Shown: in pieces, positions 51,337-58,951 of the stretch
Layout: every line of letters starts with the position of its first letter
Numbering within the stretch: the stretch's first letter is position 1
Assembly (NCBI GenBank): GCA_050305515.1
Contig: JBNLFL010000042.1
Span: forward strand, 1 to 64,000
From: JAFGUB01 sp050305515
GTDB lineage: Bacteria > Campylobacterota > Campylobacteria > Campylobacterales > Sulfurimonadaceae
Direction of reading: 5' to 3'
Length of the DNA stretch: 64,000 nt
Made by a program: the position numbers and the translations under genes
The notes under the pieces: model-generated
What the model was told of the DNA's origin: nothing
Databases searched by the model: none
What the model saw: the letters and a program-made list of their open reading frames with translations, nothing else

Positions 51337-52749
51337 GTGAAAAAATTGGTTACATGTACATTACTGGCATCGTCGATGCTGCAACTCTGGGCGGGAGAAG
51401 CTGAGTTACAGCAGCGTATTGATCAGCTTGAAAGCAAAATAGCCGACATTGAGCGTAAAAGTTCGGATTATCCCGATTTTGATGAAGTTGAAGAGCGCAT
51501 TGATAAGATTGAGCTGGCGACATTGATCAACAAGATCAATTTCGGGCTTGATTTTCAGACGCGTATGGATTTTTTCGATTACGAATACTCCGGTGGTGCG
51601 ACGGCATCAAACAGTAATGTCTGGTCAAATCGCCTCAAAATTAATATGAACTCTGAAATTACCGATGACATGAAATTTACCGGCAGATTGAGTATGTATA
51701 AAAACTGGTCCGATTCACAAATCAATGCTTTTTCGGGAAGCGACCCTATGCAGGGACGACGTCCGAACGACTCTTCGGTTTTCCTCGAACGCGCCTATGT
51801 GGACTGGACGGTGCTTAATGGAAACATCCCATTAACACTGACAATCGGACGTCAGCCGAGTTCGGACGGCCCTTCGCATCAGTTTAAAGACAACACCGTG
51901 CGCAAGGCTACATACTCGGCGCTCAGTTTTGACGGCGCTGCGGATGGTATCGTAGCAACACTGGGGCTTGCGGCTACGGGTATTCCCAATGCGGCGCTGC
52001 GCGTAGGTTATGGAAAGGGCTTCCAAAGTCCGACATCGACAATGATGGGTTTTGTCGGAAATCCTGCTCCGGTTAAGGATTCCAACGTACTTGGGGTGTT
52101 CCTCGATTTCGGTTTGGGTATGGATGGCTCTTTGGTACAGCTGAGTGCGGTATCGGCAACCGATGTCGTTTCCAACACTTCAAACGCAATGGGTTCAACC
52201 AATACGGATATCGGCGATGTCATGCTCTATACCGCCATGCTCGAGTTTACCAATCTGGCAAAAACAAATCTTGATCTGTTTGTACACTATGGTATTTCCG
52301 TGGCGTCACCAAACGGAAAAACCGGGGAGATGCTCATGCCTGACGGAAATGCATACCCGATGGGCCTTTTGACAAATACTCCGGGTGATACCGAAGATAA
52401 AACCGGCAGTGCGTTCTGGGTGGGTGCCCGCTATACCTTCGAATATGCCACGATGCTGAATCAACCCCGTCTCGGAATCGAGTACAATCAGGGGAGTGAA
52501 AACTGGTTTAGCTTTACCCAGGGCTCCAATGACCTGCTGAACAAGCTTGCAACACGCGGCAGCGCTTTTGAAGCATACTATATTCAGCCAATCAACCGTT
52601 ATGCCAACCTGCGTCTGGGAGCACAGCTGATCGATTATGAGTATAGCGGATCCGGATATCAGATCGGTGCACCTATGGAAGTGGCAGATGTCGCGGGCAC
52701 GCTGGACAAGATCAATAACTATTACCTGTTATTTCAATTGCGTTACTAG
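51337..52749 (+). CDS. DUF3373 putative outer-membrane porin
   Basis: A 470-residue exported protein of the DUF3373 family found in sulfur-metabolising proteobacteria. Signal peptide (KKLVTCTLLASSMLQLWAG), a short coiled coil (ELQQRIDQLESKIADIERK) and a beta-rich remainder ending YYLLFQLRY, typical of porins with an N-terminal trimerising helix. The GTG at 51337 has AAGGGG upstream; the ATG at 51322 is an alternative. A near-copy of the palindrome (51350-51359) lies in the signal sequence. Confidence 0.8.
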   Translation: MKKLVTCTLLASSMLQLWAGEAELQQRIDQLESKIADIERKSSDYPDFDEVEERIDKIELATLINKINFGLDFQTRMDFFDYEYSGGATASNSNVWSNRLKINMNSEITDDMKFTGRLSMYKNWSDSQINAFSGSDPMQGRRPNDSSVFLERAYVDWTVLNGNIPLTLTIGRQPSSDGPSHQFKDNTVRKATYSALSFDGAADGIVATLGLAATGIPNAALRVGYGKGFQSPTSTMMGFVGNPAPVKDSNVLGVFLDFGLGMDGSLVQLSAVSATDVVSNTSNAMGSTNTDIGDVMLYTAMLEFTNLAKTNLDLFVHYGISVASPNGKTGEMLMPDGNAYPMGLLTNTPGDTEDKTGSAFWVGARYTFEYATMLNQPRLGIEYNQGSENWFSFTQGSNDLLNKLATRGSAFEAYYIQPINRYANLRLGAQLIDYEYSGSGYQIGAPMEVADVAGTLDKINNYYLLFQLRY

Positions 52750-52854
52750 CATCTCATAAACTTCCTGCAGGAGTACAGGAAGCCAGAGGATGCCTTTTCA
52801 GTATCATGGAAGTCGGCGTAGTGCGTTGTACTTTAACTCAAAGCACGTTTAAAT

Positions 52855-52881
52855 AGAGTTTCTCACAAACTCTGATATAAA
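52855..52881 (+). promoter_or_regulatory. inverted repeat and -10-like box before the chemoreceptor
   Basis: AGAGTTT-CTCAC-AAACTCT (52855-52873) is followed by TATAAA (52876-52881), 9 nt before the ATG. Could be an operator or a weak terminator of the upstream gene. Confidence 0.3.
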
Positions 52882-52890
52882 AGGCAAAAT

Positions 52891-54528
52891 ATGTTGGAAC
52901 GGATCAGCATCAGGGTAAAGATTTTAATTATTGTAGCGATGGGCATTGCAGCGCTTCTGATTTCGGGAATGATTGCCTTTAATGCTTTCAGCCGTTCCGG
53001 AGAGAGTTTCGCATCTTTGAAAAATCGTCAAATTCGCTTGATCATGGTTTCGAACGAGATCTCTTCGAGTGTCGCCAATATACAAAATTTGCTGCTTACC
53101 GCGTCTGCTTCCCGACTGAAACTGGCTGCCGGGTATAAAACAGAAATGAAGGCGATTGAACAAAATCTCGATCAGAACATTGCCGTGTTACAGGAGCTCT
53201 CGAGTGAAGGGAGCATGAAGGAGCTGGTTCCGATTGTTGAAAATATTTCAGCCCGCCTGAAAAGTCTGGAAGTGATCGGTATGGGGATGGTTGAAGAGTA
53301 TAACGATGAAGATTCGGATGATGAAGACCGGATTGATGCCGTTGCCGGGTTTAATTCCGTTGCGGTGAAAACTCAGGAAGAGCTTGATACCCTGACACGC
53401 TTTTCTTCTAAAATACTCAATAATAACATCACCGGATTCAGCGACACGCTTGATACATTTAAAAACATGATGACGATTGCAAGTCTGGTGTCCATAGTAG
53501 TGATGGTTCTTTTCAGTACCTGGATTGTCGGCATGATTCAACGCTCCATCAGGCATCTGCAGGGATTCATGGACGGCATTATTCAAAATCACGATTTTAC
53601 GCTTGAAAAAGCCGATCTCGGCAATGATGAGATTTCGACAATATACAAGAGCCTCAACCATATGACGGCATCGACGCGATTGGCGCTGCATGATTCGAAA
53701 GTGAGCGGCCGCGGTACCATGGATGTCGCACAGAGAATGCAGCGCAGTTTTGGAACGATGCAGCAGGAGATTGACAGTACCTACAGCATTATTTCCGAAG
53801 CTTCGAATTATGGGCAGGAAGTGAATCAGATGGTCAATGCCGCCATGTCTCAGGCTGAGCATGTGAAAGAGGAAATCAGTCAGGTTCAGGGAAATCTGAA
53901 TCATGCAAATGACAATATCATGAAGCTTATCGGGGATATCAATACATCGGCAGAACTTGAAATGGAACTGGTTGATCATCTTTCCCAGCTCAATCATGAT
54001 GCCGAAGAGATTAAAAACGTACTTAACGTTATTTCGGATATTGCCGATCAGACCAATTTACTTGCACTCAATGCCGCCATTGAGGCGGCACGGGCCGGAG
54101 AACACGGACGCGGATTTGCCGTTGTTGCCGATGAGGTACGAAAACTCGCAGAGCGTACCCAGAAATCTCTTACCGAAATCAATGCGACGGTCAATGTAAT
54201 TGTCCAGTCCATCGGCGATGTCAGTGAAAAGATGAATACCAATGCGCAAAGTATCCAGTTGCTGACGCAGGTTTCCTCTGACGTGGAAACACAGGTCACT
54301 AAAACGTTTGATACCATGAATCAGACGGCTGAGGCGATGGACCTTTCACTGGTAACACTGGGTAAAACCAATGAGAACGTCGGCTTCATCATCACAAAAG
54401 TTTCCGACATTAATACCAAGCTTCAAACCAATGTAAAAAGTATTACCATGATCTCTTCAGAGCTGGCACAACTGACGAATAATGCCGTAACGCTCGACTC
54501 CAAACTGAGCCAGTTTAAAACCGAGTAG
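52891..54528 (+). CDS. methyl-accepting chemotaxis protein
   Basis: A 545-residue chemoreceptor: membrane helix 1 (about 10-30), a periplasmic four-helix-bundle-like sensor (35-185), membrane helix 2 (about 190-212), a HAMP-like region and a cytoplasmic signalling domain with the hairpin tip NLLALNAAIEAARAGEHGRGFAVVADEVRKLAERTQ near 390-425. No CheR-binding pentapeptide at the C-terminus (ends SQFKTE). Ligand unknown. A strong terminator follows. Confidence 0.94.
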   Translation: MLERISIRVKILIIVAMGIAALLISGMIAFNAFSRSGESFASLKNRQIRLIMVSNEISSSVANIQNLLLTASASRLKLAAGYKTEMKAIEQNLDQNIAVLQELSSEGSMKELVPIVENISARLKSLEVIGMGMVEEYNDEDSDDEDRIDAVAGFNSVAVKTQEELDTLTRFSSKILNNNITGFSDTLDTFKNMMTIASLVSIVVMVLFSTWIVGMIQRSIRHLQGFMDGIIQNHDFTLEKADLGNDEISTIYKSLNHMTASTRLALHDSKVSGRGTMDVAQRMQRSFGTMQQEIDSTYSIISEASNYGQEVNQMVNAAMSQAEHVKEEISQVQGNLNHANDNIMKLIGDINTSAELEMELVDHLSQLNHDAEEIKNVLNVISDIADQTNLLALNAAIEAARAGEHGRGFAVVADEVRKLAERTQKSLTEINATVNVIVQSIGDVSEKMNTNAQSIQLLTQVSSDVETQVTKTFDTMNQTAEAMDLSLVTLGKTNENVGFIITKVSDINTKLQTNVKSITMISSELAQLTNNAVTLDSKLSQFKTE

Positions 54529-54558
54529 ATTCTTTCCATCCGATTCTGTGAGACAGCA

Positions 54559-54600
54559 AAACACTTCCGCCCCTAGCGGAAGTGTTTCTCCTGTTTTTTT
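54559..54600 (+). terminator. Rho-independent terminator after the chemoreceptor
   Basis: AAACACTTCCGC (54559-54570), 5-nt loop, GCGGAAGTGTTT (54576-54587): a perfect 12-bp stem, then a run ending in seven Ts. It marks the left edge of the AT-rich ATPase module. Confidence 0.95.
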
Positions 54601-54660
54601 GATTACTGCTTGCTTAATAAAAGAGAAATATTACAAATATTGTAGATTTTGCCAAGTATA

Positions 54661-54708
54661 TTGACAAAAAATAATTTGTCAGATAAGATGACAAAAAATA
54701 ATTTGTCA
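54661..54708 (+). promoter_or_regulatory. promoter with two identical operator-like inverted repeats
   Basis: TTGACA (54661-54666), 17 nt, TAAGAT (54684-54689) forms a good sigma-70 promoter. The 20-bp sequence TGACAAAAAATAATTTGTCA occurs twice (54662-54681 and 54689-54708), each with arms TGACAAA/TTTGTCA. The first covers the -35 and spacer, the second the start of transcription. This is how a tight repressor site looks. The repeats also show that the gene starts at 54721, not at the earlier ATG. Confidence 0.75.
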
Positions 54709-54720
54709 AAAGGATCTTTG

Positions 54721-55875
54721 ATGGCAATTATAGTTGGACAGAGCGTACGCGGCGAAGATTTCTGGAATCGTGAAAATGAAGTGAGTGCAATCTGGGATGC
54801 TATCGATGCGGGAAACCACATTTTGCTGGCTGCACCAAGGAGAGTTGGCAAAACCTCTATTATGTACAAACTGCTTGATGAACCCAGAGAGAACTATATA
54901 CTGATTTATGTCGATACCGAAGCGGCCTATAGTGAAAACGAGTTCTGGCATAAACTCTTTTATAAATTGATCGATCAGGAGTTTATCGGCACACTGCAAG
55001 CAAAAGCAAAGCATTTGTGGAAAAAGCTTGCCGGTATAAAAATTAAAAAAGTCTCCGCATCCGGTGTTGAATTTGGCGACGGCGAGACGCTTGATTATGC
55101 GAGTGCCTTCAAAAAGCTGCTTCAAGATCTTGAAAGCCATCATAAAATTATTGTGATGCTTGATGAATTTGCCCAGACTATCGAAAATATTACAAAATTT
55201 GAAAATGCAAAGAGCGCCCTGCATCTACTCTCTTTGCATCGGGAACTCAGGCAAGATGATGAGTTTTCAAAGAAAGTCACTTTTATCTATGCAGGTTCAA
55301 TCGGTCTGGAGAGTGTCGTCGCGAAGATGGGTGCGACCAGACATATCAATGATTTGAACAGTATTAAAATCCATCCGCTCTCATTGGAAAATGCCAAAGC
55401 GTTTACTGCGCAGCTCTGTCGCAATAACGGTATTAACATAGATGATGCCACTATTGAAATTTTATTGGAAAAAATAGAGTGGTTCATCCCTTTTTATATA
55501 CAGCTTATTGCGCAGGAAATTAAAAAACTCAATCATTCAAAAGTTACATGTAACGATATTGACACAGCGATTCAAAACGCGCTGCAACATCGCAACCATT
55601 TTGAACACTGGCTTAGCAAAATAAGGGAAGCTTTTGAAAGAGACGATTTTCTCTTTGCAAAAGAAGTTTTAAATACTATCTCTGAAAATCTGACTATTGA
55701 CAGCGCCGCCATACAGAATATTGCCGTCAAATATGAACGCGATGAAGAGAGCACTCGGGAGACAATCCACGCGCTGGTGTATGACGGTTACATCAACAAC
55801 AACGACGATGCCAGAGTGTATCGCTTCAACTCTCCGATTCTCAGAATGTGGTGGTATCACAATGTCGCCAACTAA
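54721..55875 (+). CDS. archaeal-type P-loop ATPase, accessory pair gene 1
   Basis: A 384-residue AAA+/STAND-like ATPase resembling the archaeal ATPase family (PF01637-like). Walker A APRRVGKTS (about 38-46), Walker B IIVMLDEFA, a sensor strand TFIYAGSIGLE and a C-terminal winged-helix-like region ending VYRFNSPILRMWW. No signal peptide or membrane helix. AAAGGA lies 5 nt before the ATG at 54721. AT-rich relative to both flanks and overlapping the next ATPase gene by 14 nt. Exact role unknown; a regulated accessory, possibly defence, function is inferred. Confidence 0.75.
   Translation: MAIIVGQSVRGEDFWNRENEVSAIWDAIDAGNHILLAAPRRVGKTSIMYKLLDEPRENYILIYVDTEAAYSENEFWHKLFYKLIDQEFIGTLQAKAKHLWKKLAGIKIKKVSASGVEFGDGETLDYASAFKKLLQDLESHHKIIVMLDEFAQTIENITKFENAKSALHLLSLHRELRQDDEFSKKVTFIYAGSIGLESVVAKMGATRHINDLNSIKIHPLSLENAKAFTAQLCRNNGINIDDATIEILLEKIEWFIPFYIQLIAQEIKKLNHSKVTCNDIDTAIQNALQHRNHFEHWLSKIREAFERDDFLFAKEVLNTISENLTIDSAAIQNIAVKYERDEESTRETIHALVYDGYINNNDDARVYRFNSPILRMWWYHNVAN
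55544..55553. repeat. TTACATGTAA palindrome, copy 19
   Basis: Exact copy inside the accessory ATPase gene, read as Thr-Cys-Asn. Confidence 0.95.
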
Positions 55876-58840
55876 TTACGCACGCTACAAATATATTCCC
55901 GACGAGATGGGCGAGAAGGAGTTTTTGGAGCGTTTTGTTGTACGTACCGAGATTTTTCAAGAGCTGTTTGATGATATTGAAAATGCCGATTACGGCGTCC
56001 CCAATCAGCATTACATCATTGTCGGTCAACGCGGGCAGGGTAAAACTACGCTGCTTCGTAAAATTTATCTTGAAGTGCAAAATGCTCCGATACTTTCACC
56101 CTTTTTGCTGCCTGTGAAATTTGCCGAAGAGCAGTACCAGATCCGTTCGCTCTGCCGTCTCTGGGAAGAAGTGGCCGATTACCTGCACAATTTTCATGAA
56201 GAGGAGTTTCGGGGGCTTGTCGAGACCATGGAGTCTCATGTTGACGATGATGATTATGACCTGCGCTGTTTTTCATACCTTGAAACGCATATCAAGGCAA
56301 GCGGTAAAAAACTGCTGCTGCTGATTGACAATATTGACGAACTGCTAGGTAAACTCAAAGAGAAAGAGCAGCGGCAACTGCGCGAGATTCTGCTCTCTTC
56401 CTCTTCGTTTCGCATTATAGGCGGCTCGACGAAGATGATTGAACAGCATTACGATTACGCTCAACCCTTTTACGAGTTTTTTAAAATCATTCAACTTCAG
56501 GGGCTGAATCACGAAGAGAGTATCAGTTTTTTAAGAGCCATCGGACAGGGTACGCAAAAAGAGGAGATAGAGCATATCATTCAAAACACTCCCGAACGCA
56601 TTGAAACCCTCAGACGCCTGACCGGAGGCGTGCCCCGCACGCTGGTGATGCTGTTTGATGTTTTCGTTGATGATGAGGGCAACGCCTTTGAAGACCTGCT
56701 GAAAATTTTGGATGAAGCCACGCCGCTTTACAAAGACCGTATGGATTCCCTGCCACCCGTGTTGCAGGACATCGTGCATACCATCGCCATGAACTGGGAC
56801 GGCATTACCACCAAAGAGATTGCCAAAAAGACAAGACTGGAGAGCAAAGCGGTGTCGGCGCAGCTCAAGCAGCTCGAAAAGTACCAGATGATCGAAACCG
56901 AATCGATTGGTAAAAACAATATTTACAAACTCAGGGAGCGCTTTTTCAACATTTGGTATCTGATGCGTTTCGGACGCAAAAAAGATCGCCAAAGGGTCGA
57001 ATGGCTTGTCAAGTTTTTGCTCTCATGGTACAGCCACAACGAACTGGAAACAAAAGCCGATACGTTCGTCAAGTCATTGCAAAACGGTTCCATGAAAGAG
57101 GCGTATGCCTACTATATGTGTGAAGCGCTCAGTTATACGGGTCTAGACTATCAAACGGAACATCTGATGAAAATGCAGACAAGAGATTTTCTCAACAGCA
57201 AGAAATCAGAACTAGCGAATGAACTCTCTAAAACAGACATAGAGCTTTTAGAAAAATCGTATGTGCTTTATAAGGAAAATAGAGTTGATGATGCTTTAAA
57301 GCTCCTGTTGAAATCGAAAAAAGAGAGTGCAGAAATCAATTATATGATAGGTTTTTTATACAAGAAACAAAAAGAGTATGTAAAAGCTGAATTGTATTAT
57401 CTGAAAGCCATTGAGAACGGTAGTATGCTTGTATTGAATCATTTAGGTGTTCTGTACAGTGAGCAAAAAAAGTATGACAAAGCTGAAGAATATTATCTTA
57501 AAGCCGTTGAGAGTAATAGTACTGATGCATTATATAATCTTGGTGTTTTGTATGGAGTGCAAGACAAATATGACAAAGCTGAAAAGTACTATTTGAAAGC
57601 CATAGAAAGTGGTAGTGCATCAGCAATGAACAATCTTGGTGCTTTGTACAGTTATCAAAAAAAGTATGACAAAGCTGAAGCATTGTTTTTGAAAGCTATT
57701 GAAAGTGGTAGTACAGATGTATTGATTAATCTTGGTAATTTGTACAAAAAGCTGAACAAATACACTGAAGCTGAAGCGTTCTATTTAAAAGCTGTTGAAA
57801 GTGCTAGTCCAGATGCAATGAACAACCTCGGTGTTTTATACAAAGACCAAAACAAATATGCTAAAGCTGAAGAGTACTATTTGAAAGCCATAGAAAGTGG
57901 TAACACTGACGCATTGCATAATCTCGGCAATTTATATAAAAAGCAGAACAAATATACTGAAGCCGAAGACTTCTATTTAAAAGCTGCTGAAAGTGGTAGT
58001 ATTGATGCATTACACAATCTTGGTGTTTTGTATAGTGAGCAAAAAGAGTATACTAAAGCCGAATTATTTTATTTGAAAGCTGCTGAGAGTGGTAGTTCAG
58101 ATGCAATGAACAACCTCGGTATATTATACAGAGACCAAAACAAATATGCTAAAGCTGAAAAGTACTATCTGATAGCCATAGAAAATGGTAGTACTGTAGC
58201 AATGAACAATCTAGGTGCTTTGTATAGTGAGCAAAAAAAGTATGACGAAGCTGAAGTATTTTTTCTAAAAGCTGTTAAAAACGGCAGTGATGATGCATTA
58301 CATAATCTCGGCATTTTGTATAGTGAGCAAAATGAATATGACAAGGCTGAAATACACTACTTTGAAGCCGCTAAAAACGGTAATAGTAGAACACTAAATG
58401 GTTTGGCATGGTTCTATTTTGAGCAATCCAAAGAGCGGGACAACGCAGTAGAGATGGCAAAAAAGAGTGTGGATGACTCACCAAATTATTTTAATACTCA
58501 CACATTGGCCGTGCTATTGTTGTGGGCTGAGGCGTTCAGCCAAAGTGATGAGATGTTTTTAAAGTGGCTCGGGTATGAACAGGCGGCAGATACACAGAAA
58601 GATGTTATTGTATATTTTAATCTTTTGATGGCCAAAGGGCAGTATTATCAGGCTAAAAAATTGATGGAGATGCCGGAGTATCAGCTCAAAGAGCGCTATA
58701 AACCGGTCTGGTATGCACTCATGAGCCTGATGCAAAAAGAGTTTCCAAACGAGATCAAAAAGATGGGCAGCGAGCTTCAGGAGAGTGTCACGGAAGTGTT
58801 GGCGGAAGTTGAGCGTTACAGAGAGAAATATGCGCTTTAA
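55862..58840 (+). CDS. P-loop ATPase with winged helix and TPR-like repeats, accessory pair gene 2
   Basis: A 992-residue protein. Residues about 50-330 form a P-loop ATPase (Walker A VGQRGQGKTT, Walker B LLLLIDNIDE, sensor IIGGST); about 300-385 form a winged helix (ITTKEIAKKTRLESKAVSAQLKQLEKYQMIE, FNIWYLMR). From 493 to 844 come eleven repeats of exactly 32 residues of the pattern NNLGxLYxxQxKYxKAExYYLKAxESGSxDA, then a helical C-terminus. This is the STAND-like layout of sensor repeats plus switch ATPase. It overlaps gene 1 by 14 nt. The repeat region is more AT-rich than the rest. Confidence 0.78.
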   Translation: MSPTNYARYKYIPDEMGEKEFLERFVVRTEIFQELFDDIENADYGVPNQHYIIVGQRGQGKTTLLRKIYLEVQNAPILSPFLLPVKFAEEQYQIRSLCRLWEEVADYLHNFHEEEFRGLVETMESHVDDDDYDLRCFSYLETHIKASGKKLLLLIDNIDELLGKLKEKEQRQLREILLSSSSFRIIGGSTKMIEQHYDYAQPFYEFFKIIQLQGLNHEESISFLRAIGQGTQKEEIEHIIQNTPERIETLRRLTGGVPRTLVMLFDVFVDDEGNAFEDLLKILDEATPLYKDRMDSLPPVLQDIVHTIAMNWDGITTKEIAKKTRLESKAVSAQLKQLEKYQMIETESIGKNNIYKLRERFFNIWYLMRFGRKKDRQRVEWLVKFLLSWYSHNELETKADTFVKSLQNGSMKEAYAYYMCEALSYTGLDYQTEHLMKMQTRDFLNSKKSELANELSKTDIELLEKSYVLYKENRVDDALKLLLKSKKESAEINYMIGFLYKKQKEYVKAELYYLKAIENGSMLVLNHLGVLYSEQKKYDKAEEYYLKAVESNSTDALYNLGVLYGVQDKYDKAEKYYLKAIESGSASAMNNLGALYSYQKKYDKAEALFLKAIESGSTDVLINLGNLYKKLNKYTEAEAFYLKAVESASPDAMNNLGVLYKDQNKYAKAEEYYLKAIESGNTDALHNLGNLYKKQNKYTEAEDFYLKAAESGSIDALHNLGVLYSEQKEYTKAELFYLKAAESGSSDAMNNLGILYRDQNKYAKAEKYYLIAIENGSTVAMNNLGALYSEQKKYDEAEVFFLKAVKNGSDDALHNLGILYSEQNEYDKAEIHYFEAAKNGNSRTLNGLAWFYFEQSKERDNAVEMAKKSVDDSPNYFNTHTLAVLLLWAEAFSQSDEMFLKWLGYEQAADTQKDVIVYFNLLMAKGQYYQAKKLMEMPEYQLKERYKPVWYALMSLMQKEFPNEIKKMGSELQESVTEVLAEVERYREKYAL
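57338..58393 (+). repeat. eleven tandem 96-bp coding repeats
   Basis: Eleven in-frame units of exactly 96 bp (32 codons) with no length variation; several pairs (units 6 and 9, for example) are close at nucleotide level. A twelfth degenerate unit follows. Confidence 0.9.
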
Positions 58841-58858
58841 AAGCAGCGGCATTATCGG

Positions 58859-58868
58859 TTACATGTAA
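58859..58868. repeat. TTACATGTAA palindrome, copy 20
   Basis: Intergenic copy 18 nt after the repeat-protein stop. Confidence 0.95.
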
Positions 58869-58909
58869 GGGTATGACAAGACGCGCTTTCAAAACGGCAC
58901 CGCGATTTT

Positions 58910-58918
58910 TGCTATAAT
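58910..58918 (+). promoter_or_regulatory. extended -10 promoter of the ABC-F gene
   Basis: TGCTATAAT (58910-58918), an extended -10 with a perfect TATAAT, 33 nt before the ATG and between two palindrome copies. Confidence 0.6.
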
Positions 58919-58929
58919 CACGAAAATTC

Positions 58930-58939
58930 TTACATGTAA
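58930..58939. repeat. TTACATGTAA palindrome, copy 21
   Basis: Intergenic copy ending exactly 12 nt before the ABC-F start codon. Confidence 0.95.
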
Positions 58940-58951
58940 AGAGCAGCAATC

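Noticed and set aside
52761..52782. Stem CTTCCTG-N8-CAGGAAG as terminator of the DUF3373 gene
   Set aside because: Only 7 bp and no U-run directly after; too weak to list.
54649..54720. N-terminal extension of the first accessory ATPase from the ATG at 54649
   Set aside because: It would encode the promoter and both operator repeats (giving a duplicated KNNLS peptide) and has no ribosome site; the ATG at 54721 has AAAGGA.
55697..55861. N-terminal extension of the repeat ATPase from 55697
   Set aside because: It runs in another frame over the 3' part of gene 1 and yields unrelated sequence; the ATG at 55862 gives a sensible start.
54601..58951. Transposon or integrative element carrying the ATPase pair
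   Set aside because: No transposase, integrase, tRNA target or flanking direct repeats found; AT-richness and gene content are the only hints of transfer.
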